Source: Gari tellinella (lineage: Eukaryota > Mollusca > Bivalvia > Cardiida > Psammobiidae). From it: a DNA stretch of 64,000 nucleotides. The position numbers were made by a program, and so were the translations under genes. The stretch lies in contig OV277856.1 of assembly GCA_922989275.2 (NCBI GenBank), positions 85,269,038-85,333,037 of the forward strand, given 5' to 3'. This document shows positions 30,882 to 41,750 of the stretch, piece after piece (the stretch's first letter is position 1; each line of letters starts with the position of its first letter). The notes under the pieces were generated by a model. The model had not been told where the DNA came from. It made no database searches and was given only the letters and a program-made list of their open reading frames with translations.

Positions 30882-31212
30882 TGGATGATTGCATGGAAAC
30901 CTTATTTACTCTGACAGCATATGTCCACATTCTCTATTCCAGCCCGTTGAATTGTAAATATTTTGTATAAAGTATTCTTTCGCTGATATCCCTGATATAA
31001 CACTCCGCCAACCAGGCACGGATTTCCCCTGTGCCCCCCCTCCCCCAGCTGGCCTGATTTTTTAAAAAAAAAATTGCAAAAAAAAATAAAATAAAAACAT
31101 TTTTGTTTTGCTTGATTCATACTTTCATCATTTAGCTGGGTATGAAGGTCGCATTGACATATGACATTACAGGCACATATCCACTGGGGGGCACTTGCCC
31201 CTCAGCTGACCT

Positions 31213-31448
31213 GCTTGAACTTAACTGGAGCTGCTGCAATGGCTTGTGTCTCTTATCTCAGGCCATCATATCATGCCTGGTCTGCTGGTCTGTGTTTGAA
31301 CCCGACACAGGCCCGTAGTGATGGGAATTGGGGTGGGTGGGGGTACAGGGATGTGTCCCCCTAAATTGCCCCTGTGCCCCCCCCATAATTTGGCCAATAC
31401 TGGCCTGCTTAAACTAATCTGGAGCTGCTGCAATGGCTTGTGTATCAA
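31213..31448. repeat. Tandem repeat, left units (period about 198 bp)
   Basis: GGAGCTGCTGCAATGGCTTG occurs near 31223 and again near 31421, both followed by tracts ending in TGCCTGGTCTG. G- and C-homopolymer runs lie between. Confidence 0.65.
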
Positions 31449-32171
31449 ATCCTCAGTATGCCTGGTCTGTGTTTGAACCCGATACAGGTCCGTAGTAACA
31501 AGGATGGGGGCACGGTAGTGTGCCCCCCCCCCCCCTCACCAAACCAACATAGGCCCGTAGTAACAAGGATGGGGGCACGGCAGTATGCACCCTGTGCCCC
31601 CTCCCCCAACCAAAAAAAATAAGATAATGCCTGTGCCTGTGTCCCCAAATTGCATATCCTACAGGCCAGTACATCGCAAATTGCCCCTGTGCCCCCTCAA
31701 ATCCTCAGTATGCCTGGTCTGTTTTTGAACCCGACACAGGCCCGTAGTAACAAGGATGGGGGCACGGTAGTGTGCCACCCCCTCACCAAACCAACACAGG
31801 CCCGTAGTAACAAGGATGGGGGGCACGGCAGTATGCACCATGTGCCCCCTCCTCCAACCAAAAAAATAAGATAATGCCTGTGCCTGTGCCCCCAAATTTC
31901 ATATCCTACAGGCCAGTAAATCCAAAATTGCCCCTGTGCCCCCTCAAATCCTCAGTATGCCTGGTCTGTTTTTGAACCCGACACAGGCCCGTAGTAACAA
32001 GGATGGGGGCACGGCAGTGTGCCCAGCCTCCCCAACCAACACAGGCCCGTAGTAACAAGGATGGGGGGGGGGGGGGCCCGGCAGTATGCCCCCTGTTCCC
32101 CCTTCCTCCAACCAAAAAAATGCCTGTGCCTGTGCCCCCAAATTGCATATCCTACAGGCCAGTAAATCCCT
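31449..32171. repeat. G/C-rich tandem array, period about 250 bp
   Basis: CCTCAGTATGCCTGGTCTGT begins units near 31450, 31704 and 31951. Each unit also contains an internal duplication of ACAGGCCCGTAGTAACAAGG (about 67 bp apart) and ends GCCTGTGCCTGTGCCCC... with CATATCCTACAGGCCAGTA. Long open frames on both strands here are low-complexity artefacts. Confidence 0.8.
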
Positions 32172-32341
32172 CTCAAACTCAGGCATGTAGGACCAGTGTG
32201 CCCCCTTCCCCTCCAATAATTTTGCCAATATTAGTTGGGGATTGGGGTGGGGGGGGGTACAGGGGTATGCCCCACTCAAACCCAGGCATGTAGGACCAGG
32301 GTGCCCCCTTCCACTCCAATAATTTTGCCAATATTAGTTGC
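32172..32341. repeat. Short direct repeat (period about 105 bp)
   Basis: CAGGCATGTAGGACCAGTGT...CCAATAATTTTGCCAATATT is present twice (from about 32181 and 32283), separated by a G-rich block. Confidence 0.7.
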
Positions 32342-32343
32342 AG

Positions 32344-32860
32344 AATATTTATATATATTTATGTATTTATATTATTATTGTAACTGTTTTGAATGTGCAA
32401 AACGCCCCAGAATGCACCAGAGACCATCTAGAAATTAAACAGTTCCCGGGGAGCATGCTCCCGGATCCCCTTAATGACAGTGTGAACAATAACCAGAGGG
32501 GGTAGGGGTAGGTTTCAGCTTAATGGCCAGAAAACAATCTGTCAAAGGTATTATCCTATTTTAAAGAATTTGATATGTTATTTTGAATCGAATATTTACA
32601 TAGATTTATGTAGTATTTTACCTATTTTGAATGCGAAAAAACTCCCATCAGGACGCACCATTGATCATCTGGGAATAAATTTTTCAGGGGTTGGGAGGAA
32701 GGGGCATGCCCCCGGATCCCCTAGTAATAGTGCGCATTTGAACAGGAGGGATAGGGTTAGAGATTAATGGCTGGACCACAACCTTTCAACATAGAATCAA
32801 TGATTAAATAAAAAATATTTTGAGTCGATTTTTTACATAGAAATATGTTAGTATTTTACC
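32344..32860. repeat. Tandem units of about 240 bp
   Basis: GAATATTTATATATATTTATG...TTTTGAATGTGCAAAACGCC...CATGCTCCCGGATCCCCTTA recurs from 32588 as GAATATTTACATAGATTTATG...CATGCCCCCGGATCCCCTAG. A third unit starting near 32828 is interrupted at 32867. Confidence 0.65.
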
Positions 32861-32866
32861 TGTTTT

Positions 32867-33321
32867 CAGGTCTTCAACCGTTCCTACTTTTTCCTACTAT
32901 TTTTCAACTTTTGATCACCTTCCTACTTTTTCCTATTTTTCTACCAAAACCTCCTACTTTTCCTATTTTTTCCTAATAAGTCTTCAAGCACCCTCTGTAT
33001 GGCCCAGAATGCAGGAAATGAAGTGCTTGATTTCAAAATGTTCTAGGAGGAGTACCCCCGAACCCCCCTAAACCTGTTGGATCGCATCTTCGGCCGGTTG
33101 AATAAATTATAACCAAAGAATAAAATGGCTTTGGGTGAATATGTCTTTAACTCAAAATTGCGGATTACTTAAATTTATATCAGCACGATGACTCCATGTG
33201 GTATTTTGTATCAAACAGTTCCTACTATTTTATTGAAAATATTCCTCCTTTTCCCTACTTTTCCACTTCAAAAACTGCTACTTTTTTCCTACTTTTTGCA
33301 TTGAGATCAGTTGAAGGCCTG
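32867..33321. mobile_element. 455-bp inverted-repeat element with TGTTTT duplication
   Basis: Ends CAGGTCTTCAAC and GTTGAAGGCCTG (11/12 mirrored) are flanked on both sides by TGTTTT (32861-32866 and 33322-33327), which fits a target-site duplication. The interior is rich in TTCCTACTTTTT. The host tandem unit resumes with GAATGC after the element. No transposase; non-autonomous DNA element of unknown superfamily. Confidence 0.7.
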
Positions 33322-33469
33322 TGTTTTGAATGCATGAAATGCTGGAAAATTTATCATCTCTGTGTCTTATGAAATCACTTTTTTGGGTGTTTCATTTGGA
33401 GTATTTACATCATTCTATCGATGTTAACTTTCTTCTTAGAATGCCCTCAGAATGCACCATTTTCTATGC

Positions 33470-33690
33470 AAATAAATACGAAAGACTCAAGCAGGAAACG
33501 CAACACAAACAATACACCCACCTCTCAAGCAGAACACACACACAGTCATAACATAACAAACACAAACAAAATTCTGGGGGAGGGCCCCCGGACCCCCACC
33601 AATGGGAGGGGTTATACCCCTCCCATTCCCTCCCCACATGTGCCCCCCCCCCCCCACTGAAAAAATTCTAGATCCGGCCCTGGCCAAATG
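33470..33690. repeat. Dispersed repeat with GGATCCGGCCCTGG-like end
   Basis: GAAAGACTCAAGCAGGAAACG...CAAGCAGAACACACACACAG recurs inverted at 58735-58895. It is followed by GGAGGGCCCCCGGACCCCC, a C(14)-class run near 33641 and TAGATCCGGCCCTGG. Confidence 0.6.
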
Positions 33691-33922
33691 TGAATTGGCT
33701 GATAATGCCAGAATAAACTGTACACAGGATAGACATAGACTCATGGCTTATAAAGAAAATGGTTTAGATCACCTGTATGAGCTATCTCGTCCGGATCAAC
33801 GCTGTTTTGAAAGAGCGTCAATATACACTAATAGCTGGAGATAGGTTATGTCAGTGCAGTATAAAAAACGATTATATTGACGCCATGTAATATACAACGA
33901 ATGTTGATTTTTGTGACGACAA

Positions 33923-34169
33923 TTAAACTATTTCACTGCCAACGGTGCATAAAGGTGACTCCGCAAACAGTTTGGACTCTGATGAGACACCGCGTCACGC
34001 GGCGTCTCATCAGAGTCCAAACTGTTTGACACTAATATCGACATTTCTTCAGTCAAAACAGACTTAAAGATGAGTTTAAAAATAATGCAGACGAGATTAC
34101 CAATGCATACGATATTTTGGCGGTAAGAGGGCTTAAGCAGACTACAAAACTTGGCGGGGAAGAGTTTAA
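33923..34169 (+). repeat. Family G MITE (247 bp)
   Basis: TTAAACTATTTCACTGCCAAC to GGCGGGGAAGAGTTTAA. Perfect hairpin CAAACAGTTTGGACTCTGATG...CACGCGG...CATCAGAGTCCAAACTGTTTG. Right part has ATTTTGGCGGTAAGAGGGCTTAAG. Confidence 0.8.
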
Positions 34170-34727
34170 TTGCATCAAATGGAAATTGCAAAGTGATTAA
34201 TTCCGTTTGTACTAATTCCCAATCGTTCCTACAGCAATTTTATCTGCAAAACGGGAATAGATTCATTAATAGCCTTTCAGAAGAGTAAATAAAGGAATGT
34301 TTTACCCACTTGGCTTCACATCTGACAATACTGGACTTTCAAAACGTTTGCACTCTGGAATTAAATTGCTAGGATCCAGACTAGATGTCGCGTTATTCAG
34401 AATCTGGTCATTTGGACAATATAATAGCTGCTTCTGTAGTTTCAAGTTTAAACTTTTTTATTTTCAAGAAGTTATATACATGAAAGTTGGGTTGGGTAAC
34501 ACGTTCATACACCATTACTTTTGACCTTTCTACTACATTCTATACAAACAAATCATGAAAAACGGGTCGTAACTAAAATTGTACATCACTGTATTAATTA
34601 TAAAGGAGAATTAAAGAGAGAAAAGAAAATGACTGATATAGAGATTGAGAGATAGAAACATAGAAGTAAGTGAGAGAGATATGTAAGCTAGCATGACTCT
34701 GTTCAATACGGAGAGGTAAAGAGCCCA
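34170..34727. other. Unannotated spacer
   Basis: Includes a GA-rich stretch (about 34612-34682). No gene. Confidence 0.4.
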
Positions 34728-34874
34728 GGCTCCGAGGTTGTAAAGCCTTTCACTTGAGTCTAAACTCGTTCCCAAGCATTTGATTGATCAGATTTGAGCC
34801 TAGGCTCAAATCTGACCAATCAAATTCCTTTGAACAACTCAGACTCAACTAAAACGCTTTATAACCTCAGAGCC
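34728..34874. repeat. Family J foldback
   Basis: GGCTCCGAGGTTGTAAAGCC...TTTGATTGATCAGATTTGAGCC meets GGCTCAAATCTGACCAATCAAA...CGCTTTATAACCTCAGAGCC. The tip is the perfect palindrome GAGCCTAGGCTC. Confidence 0.75.
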
Positions 34875-35224
34875 CCTATTTCAAAACATATAGACATGTG
34901 CACATGGAATTCAGAAATAGATTCAGTATTTGCCATTAAGGCTAAACTTCAAACTTTTATTGCAGGTTGAAGGTCTTTGTTCAGTATGTTTCTGTGGGTG
35001 ACCAGGGGCCTTTCAAACCTATAAATATCAGTCAAGCCGAAGCATAAGAAAGACATACATAAATAAACTACAGCGTATATTAGTCTGCAAGTATCCGTAA
35101 ACTTGACAATTTGTGTTTCTCCAGTCAATCCGTATTGTATTCGATTTAAACTTGAGTAATACAAACAAACAGAAGTTTTGTAAGCAAAGGAAATTATGGT
35201 AAAAGTGTAGTCAACAAGTTGTGG
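34875..35224. other. Unannotated spacer
   Basis: No recognised feature. Confidence 0.4.
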
Positions 35225-35661
35225 TTAACACTTCGCACGCCACCAATGAAGCCATAGTAACCTTTCAAAATAGTTAAGATTCTGATGAGATGTCGCTTAA
35301 CCCTTTCATAATCAAATTATTCAGGAGAATTTTACCCCTTCACCGCTTTATTGTCGTCTGCTTCAATATTGTTGTCTGCAAGGCACATTTCAAAGACAGA
35401 TTTAAGGTTGTATGACTTAATAGATATCGATAAGTGTTTCTAACAGTTTGGGTCCTGATCAGACGTCGTGTCTGATCAGGATCGAACATATTTGCAAACG
35501 CGCTTTTAAGCGTCACTGAGAGTGAAATGGTTAAAGCCCCAAACAGTTTGTTACACTAACCGTACTTTAAACAATGAATTTTTAAAACATCTAATTTTAG
35601 AACATCGGCAGACAACACTTGATGTAAACGATAAAATATCACTTAGCGTTCGAAGAGTTAA
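35225..35661. repeat. E-like element split by family F
   Basis: TTAACACTTCGCACGCCACC...GATTCTGATGAGATGTCGC, then F (35297-35534), then AGCCCCAAACAGTTTGTTAC...GCAGACAACACTTG...CGAAGAGTTAA. Confidence 0.55.
35297..35534 (+). repeat. Family F MITE, nested (238 bp)
   Basis: TTAACCCTTTCATAATCAAA to GAGAGTGAAATGGTTAA. It contains CCCCTTCACCGCTTTATTG, GTCGTCTGC and a shortened core GGTCCTGATCAGACG...CTGATCAGGATC. Confidence 0.75.
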
Positions 35662-35962
35662 ATGATATTTGCAAAGCAGTATCACTAACATAGTCGTTAA
35701 GATAACAGCTTAAGCTATATCGTTAGCCACTGTTTATTCACGAATCAGCATTAAATAATGGAATCTTTAACAGTCAAAAGTAGATATATCGAATATGCTT
35801 TAGTTAAATGTACCAGTATTAAAATGTTCAGACTACGCTACGTTTTAATTTAAAACACGGATATTCTCAAAGTAAACGGAATTGCTTTGTTGGGCCATGC
35901 GGCGTCTCTTCTAGATCTAAACAGTTGTTTCGACAAATTATCCCAATTCTTGCAGAAGGTTT

Positions 35963-36338
35963 ATCACAGAGCCTCCTCCTTATAACGGCCCTCCGAATTA
36001 CGAACCCCCTAACAACAATGTGTGTCGCCTATCTGTGAACAAGACAATCGTGTCTATCGCTTTCACTGCTGCAATATTGTCTTCTTAACATTTTCGTGTG
36101 CTGTCTTTCTAAAAGTTACATATTGGAAATTTTGACAGAAGAAACATACAGATGAGTGACAAACAGTTTGAATCCAGATCAAAAATCGCTGATCTGTATT
36201 CAAGCTGTTTGCAGATGTAAAACAAATTGTCCTCAACACACTGAGGGTATTATTCCCCCCCCTTTAATATCTTCTTCCTAACAACACACGCACTCTTTGT
36301 CTCCCATTTGGCTTTTGTTGTAGAGAATGATCACTTTA
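35963..36338 (+). repeat. Family I MITE, decayed copy
   Basis: CACAGAGCCTCCTCCTTATAACG to TTGTTGTAGAGAATGATCAC. The core AACAGTTTGAATCCAGATC...GTATTCAAGCTGTTTGC has lost its tip. Confidence 0.6.
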
Positions 36339-36629
36339 TACAATGAAGTAAAATTTTAGTAGACACGTCAATGAAACAAATATTAGTTGTTAGCTTGGAG
36401 TCACAGTATAACAAATTGTTTGTTTATTTTGTAATAAGACAGGTTGAAGCTTAAAGACGATTGCACAAAACAGCTCCTGTAAAAGTTTCAGATTTTACCA
36501 TAATTTTGCTTTAGACAGAACCATGCATTAAAACTGAAATACTAACGAAATTCTATTATATTAATACATTAATATTTATCCATTATAACAAACGTTGTAT
36601 CACGTAAACTACTGATACTCAAACATTTC

Positions 36630-36879
36630 TACAGTGGAGAATGTGTTATTCTTTCCCAATAAACGCGTTTACGCTAAAACTATTATTTGCAGTGCAAACA
36701 GTTTTAAGCCAGATCAGACGCCGGGTAACCCGGCGTCTGATCAGGCTCCAAACTGTTTGCCGCCAAGATAAACATGAATTATCAGAATTGTCAAAAAGTT
36801 GTACTTTTCTACGTTTTAGTGCTTTGCGTTTGCGTACGTTTGCGTTTAAACGGGAAAGAATAACATATTCTCCACTGTA
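36630..36879 (-). repeat. Family H MITE (250 bp)
   Basis: TACAGTGGAGAATGTGTTAT to AATAACATATTCTCCACTGTA, TA-flanked. The stem tip GCCGGGTAACCCGGC is perfect. Confidence 0.85.
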
Positions 36880-36958
36880 ATACCACTCACAGATTTATTC
36901 AACCACATTCACTACCAAACTCGACAAGCTTGCGTTTTCTTTTTCAATTCAAACAGTA

Positions 36959-37215
36959 CCCTTTCACCGTTATTAAGAAGCCATAACCCGCCAATCACAA
37001 TTACTGCAATCATACAGTCTGCTCGAATTTATATCGTCCTCTTTTTAAAGTTTAGTATTTTAGACAGTTGGTCAAATAAACATTTATACGGTTGTCAAAC
37101 AGTTCGGTTTAGACCAGTCGTCGCGGTATGCGGCGTATTGTTTGGATCCAAACGGTTTGAATATGGCAGTGTTGTGTAGCTTGGCATTGAAGGGGGGGGG
37201 GGGGGGGGGGGGTAA
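36959..37215 (+). repeat. Family C-like element ending in a G(21) tract
   Basis: CCCTTTCACCGTTATTAAG, GTCTGCTCGAATTTATATCG, core TCAAACAGTTCGGTTTAGACC...TGGATCCAAACGGTTTG, then GGCATTGAAG and 21 G at 37192-37212. In intact C copies this position is GGGGTTAA. Confidence 0.6.
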
Positions 37216-37936
37216 ACAAAAAAAGCTAAAAGCTATTTACAAACATATTTGATATTGAAAAATGAAAAGTATATTGTATCTAATACGAATAATATTTTGT
37301 TTTAAAATAAGGCACGTTCGTAAAAAGTTGTATTAAGTATGAAATTCACATAAATCTGAAAACTACTGTTAATAGGTACGTCTAGTATTTGCATATAACA
37401 ATCAATATTATGAAGACAAATTCATATTGGACTTTATGGAGTATAATATGCCATTCTATGAAGTATGATATGCCCTTTTTAACAAGGTGGAACAAGTTCG
37501 AACTACTCATTAATAATACAATGCTTATTGAATGGACATATTATTGCCTACCACGGAACCTACGCCCATGCAGCATATGAAAATAGATATAATTACGAGC
37601 GCACCATATTCTAGACATATTCCACCTTCAAATAAGATGAAAGTAAAGCAGAAAGCGTTTTACTTTCCTCTTACTTTTAAGTTCGACCAACAGGAACATA
37701 TGGAAAACAACTGCTCTGTTCTAGTTGTCGAAATACCATGGTATTACTATATTGATGAATTGATTCTACAAAAGAAAAAAGTTTTATGGTTACCTGTAAG
37801 GATATGATTCGAACGCGATTATCTCGGGGGAAACTCACTCAACTCTGCGAACGGCATTAAAACAAAACCATTAGATGACTCTATTCTCAGGGGCATGTCC
37901 TATACACAAAAGAGAAGGCCAGAAAGTGAATTGACA
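37216..37936. other. Spacer with an A-like core remnant
   Basis: CAAATAAGATGAAAGTAAAG...TTTTACTTTCCTCTTACTTT at about 37628-37682. No gene is recognised. Confidence 0.4.
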
Positions 37937-38142
37937 TTAACCCCTGCACCAGCCTACTTTGAGTGCATTGCTTATTTGCGAACAGTTTGGGTCCCGCTTT
38001 AAAGCGGCGTCTCATCAGGATCCAAACTATTTTAAACTCATTTCAACATTTCTATTGGCAAAATACCGTAAATTTGAATTTGGGAAATAAAAACAGCTGA
38101 TAATTGTTAAAACCAGATGACGTTATGACATTGAAGGGGTTG
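37937..38142 (-). repeat. Family C/E-like MITE
   Basis: TTAACCCCTGCACCAGCC, GCGAACAGTTTGGGTCCCGC, CATCAGGATCCAAACTATTTT, and GATGACGTTATGACATTGAAGGGG. The left core arm is partly deleted. Confidence 0.6.
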
Positions 38143-38495
38143 AATTGTTAGATTATATCAAGACCCGGAGGGAAGGTTGAACATTCATGAAAGGCCCACT
38201 GCATAGTTATTATTTCATCAAAGCGTGTCTCATCACTGACTGTAAATATTGCTTTCAATTTATCAACTCTTTCACCGCCAAATCAAACTAGATTGAAAAT
38301 TACGGACAGTTTGAATCCAGATTGGTCTCAGAGAAAATGAACACGTTATCAAAGTACAGATTCTATGACACCCATGTTTCTAAATAACAAATACCGAAAC
38401 TATGATTAATAAATAAAACAAACATACAAACAAGCAAATACAGATATTTTGACACACGATGACATGGCAATAATGAAACATACAAAAAGGATTGA
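38143..38495. other. Unannotated spacer
   Basis: A trace of a TTAA element (TCAACTCTTTCACCGCC) lies near 38263. No gene. Confidence 0.4.
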
Positions 38496-38744
38496 CCTGG
38501 TGCCCGTTTCATAAAACATCTTACGACAAATGTTGTCGTAAGTCAAATTATAAAACTCTCAATTATTATTTATTTCTCCATCTAATCCTGTCTTGTGATA
38601 TCTTTTTGGAATCGTCTTGAAAAGACGATTCCAAAAAGATGTCACAAGACAGGATTCGATAGAGAAATCAGAGATTAAACGTATTTTAAAGTTTGGACTT
38701 ACGACAACATTTGTCGTAAGAAGCTTTATGAAACGGGCCCCTGG
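38496..38744. repeat. Family K MITE, copy 2 (249 bp), different central hairpin
   Basis: Ends CCTGGTGCCCGTTTCATAAA and TTTATGAAACGGGCCCCTGG; subterminal palindromes ACGACAAATGTTGTCGT and ACGACAACATTTGTCGT. The centre (38584-38655) is AATCCTGTCTTGTGATATC... and mirror, unrelated to the centre of copy 1, although both elements are 249 bp. Confidence 0.8.
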
Positions 38745-38759
38745 TGCGCAATAATTTAT

Positions 38760-39122
38760 TACAGAGTCCCCTCTCTACAACGACAGCCAATGGGAGACAA
38801 AAATGTGTGCGTTGTTCGGAGGGAGTCGTTATAGAGAGGGAAATCGGCTTACATTTGCTAACAGCTTGAATCCAGATCAGACGCCGCGTAACGCGGCGTC
38901 TGATCTGGATTCAAGCTGTTTGTCACTCGTCATTATATATATTCTATCAAAGTATCCACTTATATGTAACGTCGAGAAAAATAGCAGACGACAAATTTAA
39001 GTAGACGTTACTGAAGCAGTGAAAAGTTTAGAAATAATTGTCTTGTTTTGGGACTAGCGGTAAGGGTCGTTGTAAGGAGGGAATCGTTGTTGGGAGGGCC
39101 GTTGCAGAGAGGGAACACTGTA
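38760..39122 (+). repeat. Family I MITE, reference copy (363 bp)
   Basis: TACAGAGTCCCCTCTCTACAACG to CGTTGCAGAGAGGGAACACTGTA. Perfect core AACAGCTTGAATCCAGATCAG...GCCGCGTAACGCGGC...GGATTCAAGCTGTTTG. It contains GCAGACGACAAATTTAAG, shared with E. Confidence 0.8.
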
Positions 39123-39224
39123 TTTGTTTTTACAAACGTAAAAGCAATATTTCAGATACCATTATGATATGCAGAAATAAATCAGCAAAGTCCATTAGCG
39201 TTTAGCATGTTTTGGGTGAAATGT

Positions 39225-39305
39225 TAGAAACGGTTCCAAACAGTTCAGATGATAAACTGTGTAACTCGGCATGTCATGTTGATCCAAGCTACTTACCACT
39301 CGCAA
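39225..39305. repeat. Type-I core remnant
   Basis: TTCCAAACAGTTCAGATGAT...ACTCGGCATGTCATGTTGATCC. Confidence 0.4.
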
Positions 39306-39330
39306 TATAGCAACTCCAATAAAATTGGGA

Positions 39331-39559
39331 TTAATCTATTTTCACTTTTTCGCTGCCAATGGCGCCGAACGGGGACTTTGCAAGCAGTTTTTATCCTGAT
39401 CAGACACCATGTGACGCGGTATATGATCAGGATTCAACCTGTTTGACACAGCCCTAAAGCCGACTTGGAAAATATTGCATACGACACTACCAATGCAGGC
39501 GATATATTGGCGATAAGAGGGTTAAAGCAGACGATAAAACTTGGCAAAGAAATAGTTAA
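39331..39559 (+). repeat. Family G MITE
   Basis: TTAATCTATTTTCACTTTTTCGC, core GCAGTTTTTATCCTGATCAG...GATCAGGATTCAACCTGTTTG, right block GGCGATAAGAGGGTTAAAGC, end GAAATAGTTAA. Confidence 0.7.
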
Positions 39560-39621
39560 GGATTGTTGGCAGCGACATATCCTTGATGACAACTGCATAA
39601 CGTGCTAATGGTCATATTGTT

Positions 39622-39867
39622 TTAACCCTTATACTACCAAATTTTCCGTGAGTTTTTTACCCCCTCACCGTTTCATAGTCGTCTGCTTCATTTTTTGTTG
39701 TTTGCAAGATCGTTCCAAATTAAGATTCAATGAAGTATGACTTAAAACATATCGATACGAGTGTCAAACAGTTTGGAGCCTGATCAGACGCCGCGTCACG
39801 CGGCGTCTGATCAGGATCCAAACGGTTTGCAAACGCGCGTTGAAGCGCGATGGAGAGTGACAGCGTT
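39622..39867 (+). repeat. Family F MITE (246 bp)
   Basis: TTAACCCTTATACTACCAAA to GAGAGTGACAGCGTTAA. Perfect core CAAACAGTTTGGAGCCTGATC...GCCGCGTCACGCGGC...GATCAGGATCCAAACGGTTTG. Confidence 0.8.
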
Positions 39868-40137
39868 AAATGAATTCGCAGTGGAGCATATGACATTTCT
39901 AATGATTCACTATTGCGAAAGCTTCCGTTGCAGTAAATTATCTGTTTAGTGACACTATAATGAAATAATGAACAAGGTCGTTTCTAAATATTACTGTCTT
40001 CTAAACCTTTACCTGCTACAATAGTGTCTGCTTCAAACTTTTCATAAGTAACAAAAATCTTTTAATTTACGATTCAGGCATTTACGTAAAAAATACGCAT
40101 TTTTACGTCTTTCAATCGTTCTTTCATGGCAGTAAAC

Positions 40138-40295
40138 AGTTCCAATTTATACGGTCATAAATATATCTCATAAGAAATATTTTCTGTATCCTTGCATAAG
40201 GTATCATGTCGCAGTTTGAAAGCAAAGCAGAATGCGTCTTATGGACATTCTGTTTTACGGTCGCCTATCTTCAAAACTAGAAACCAATTATAGAG
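40138..40295 (-). repeat. Family A fragment
   Basis: TCCAATTTATACGGTCATAA, GTCGCAGTTTGAAAGC..., TTCTGTTTTACGGTCGCC, CTTCAAAACTAGAAACC. Both ends missing. Confidence 0.5.
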
Positions 40296-40351
40296 TACTT
40301 TCAAGTTCCATTTTAAACTGAAACAACCCGCAGAACATCACAAACATAAGT

Positions 40352-40433
40352 ACAATTCTCCATCTCTACAAAGACACCGAATTGGAGACAAAGAGTGTGT
40401 GTTGTTCGATGGGAGTTATTATAGAGAGGCGAC
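40352..40433 (+). repeat. Family I 5' fragment
   Basis: CAATTCTCCATCTCTACAAAG...GGAGACAAAGAGTGTGTGTTG...GGGAGTTATTATAGAGAGG. Confidence 0.55.
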
Positions 40434-41664
40434 ATTAATAGTTTAGGGTTGGGATTTTGCCGGGAAAAAACAATTTTTCCTTGCCAGTGCAAAAAAAAGA
40501 AAACAACACCCGACAGAAACTGAAAAAAAAAACAACAGGCTAAAATGGCAAAAAACAAAGACAGTGAATTTATCAGGGTAAACTGTGAAATGCAAGGCTT
40601 GGAATGCTTTTAACTGTTGATGTTTTAATTTCAGTCATCAAAATTATGCATAGTTATATATAAAAGTTAAACTAATAAAAAAATGGGCCATACATGGAAA
40701 TGCAAAAAAAACCCATTTAATTGTTTTCTCCTTAAAAATATTTGTTTTTTCTTCTTAGAACTGTCTTTTTAAAACAACATGTAAGAAGTAGTAACAAACA
40801 ATACATGTAGATGAAGAGACCATCAACATATCAAGGAATTAGCATTACAAATTTATATCTTTATTTTCACTGTCTTTGCATTTTATTTTCGTCTAAACGG
40901 CAAATAACAACGCTTCACCATTGTAATAAAACAATGTTTAAGTGTAGTACGCAAGTGCTTAATATTCATGACTCACAAATGTTAAAAAAGGACTGCTGTG
41001 ATATATTTGTATTTAATGTGCTATAACCAATGATTAGAATTTTAGCGTTGGCGTGATTTATTATTTCACCTCCACATGTGCCAGGTTGTTTTGCAAAACA
41101 GTTTGGATAAAGGTCGGAGCGAATAACTAGACATATGCCGAGATCCAAACTGATTTACCCTTAATTATATATTTCTATAAAAAGGCCAATTTATAAATTG
41201 GAACCTTTATTTGACACAAGACATTGAGCAATAAATTCGGAAATAAATTGATGTCAGACTGATTTTATTCAAAATGTTGGCAAACCATTCCGTGTAATTT
41301 TCAACCCTTCCTTCATATCAAGGAAGGTTCACTACCTTTAAATCTACAAATGAAACAAAAGTACTGACAAATGAATTCAAGAAGAAAATAACTGGTGCTG
41401 TATGCGTTAATGCAAAAGACAGTTTGGAAGTGAAAGGTTCACCAGATACCACAACTGATAATACTAAATTCACGTAATGCCTGACATCATTAATCAATAT
41501 ACTTTCCAGATATAGATGAGCAAGCCATAGGAAGCATTTTCCATATCCTGACCGGCGACCGTTTAAAGAAACCAAAAGTAAAACAATATTCTTTCGGATT
41601 TCCGTAAGATAAGAAATAACATAGAGTGTCGTTTCTTTTCAATTCTTAAATTCGCATTGAAATA
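40434..41664. other. Spacer with a type-I remnant
   Basis: At 41085-41158, GCAAAACAGTTTGGATAAAGG...GAGATCCAAACTGATTTACC. An 85-codon frame at 41318-41575 (minus) has no recognisable motif. No gene supported. Confidence 0.4.
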
Positions 41665-41750
41665 GAGTGGCCTAAGTAAACAGTGTAAATCCGGATCAGA
41701 CTGCTCCTGAGGAGCAGTCTGATCAGGGTCTACACTGTTTGTCATTCAGT
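41665..41750. repeat. Type-I core hairpin (B-like)
   Basis: GTAAACAGTGTAAATCCGGATCAGACTGCTCCTGAGGAGCAGTC...GGGTCTACACTGTTTGTC folds almost completely. No outer ends are visible. Confidence 0.6.

Noticed and set aside
31266..32438. Numerous overlapping open frames on both strands
   Set aside because: They arise from the G/C-rich tandem array, which has few stop codons, and have no motif.
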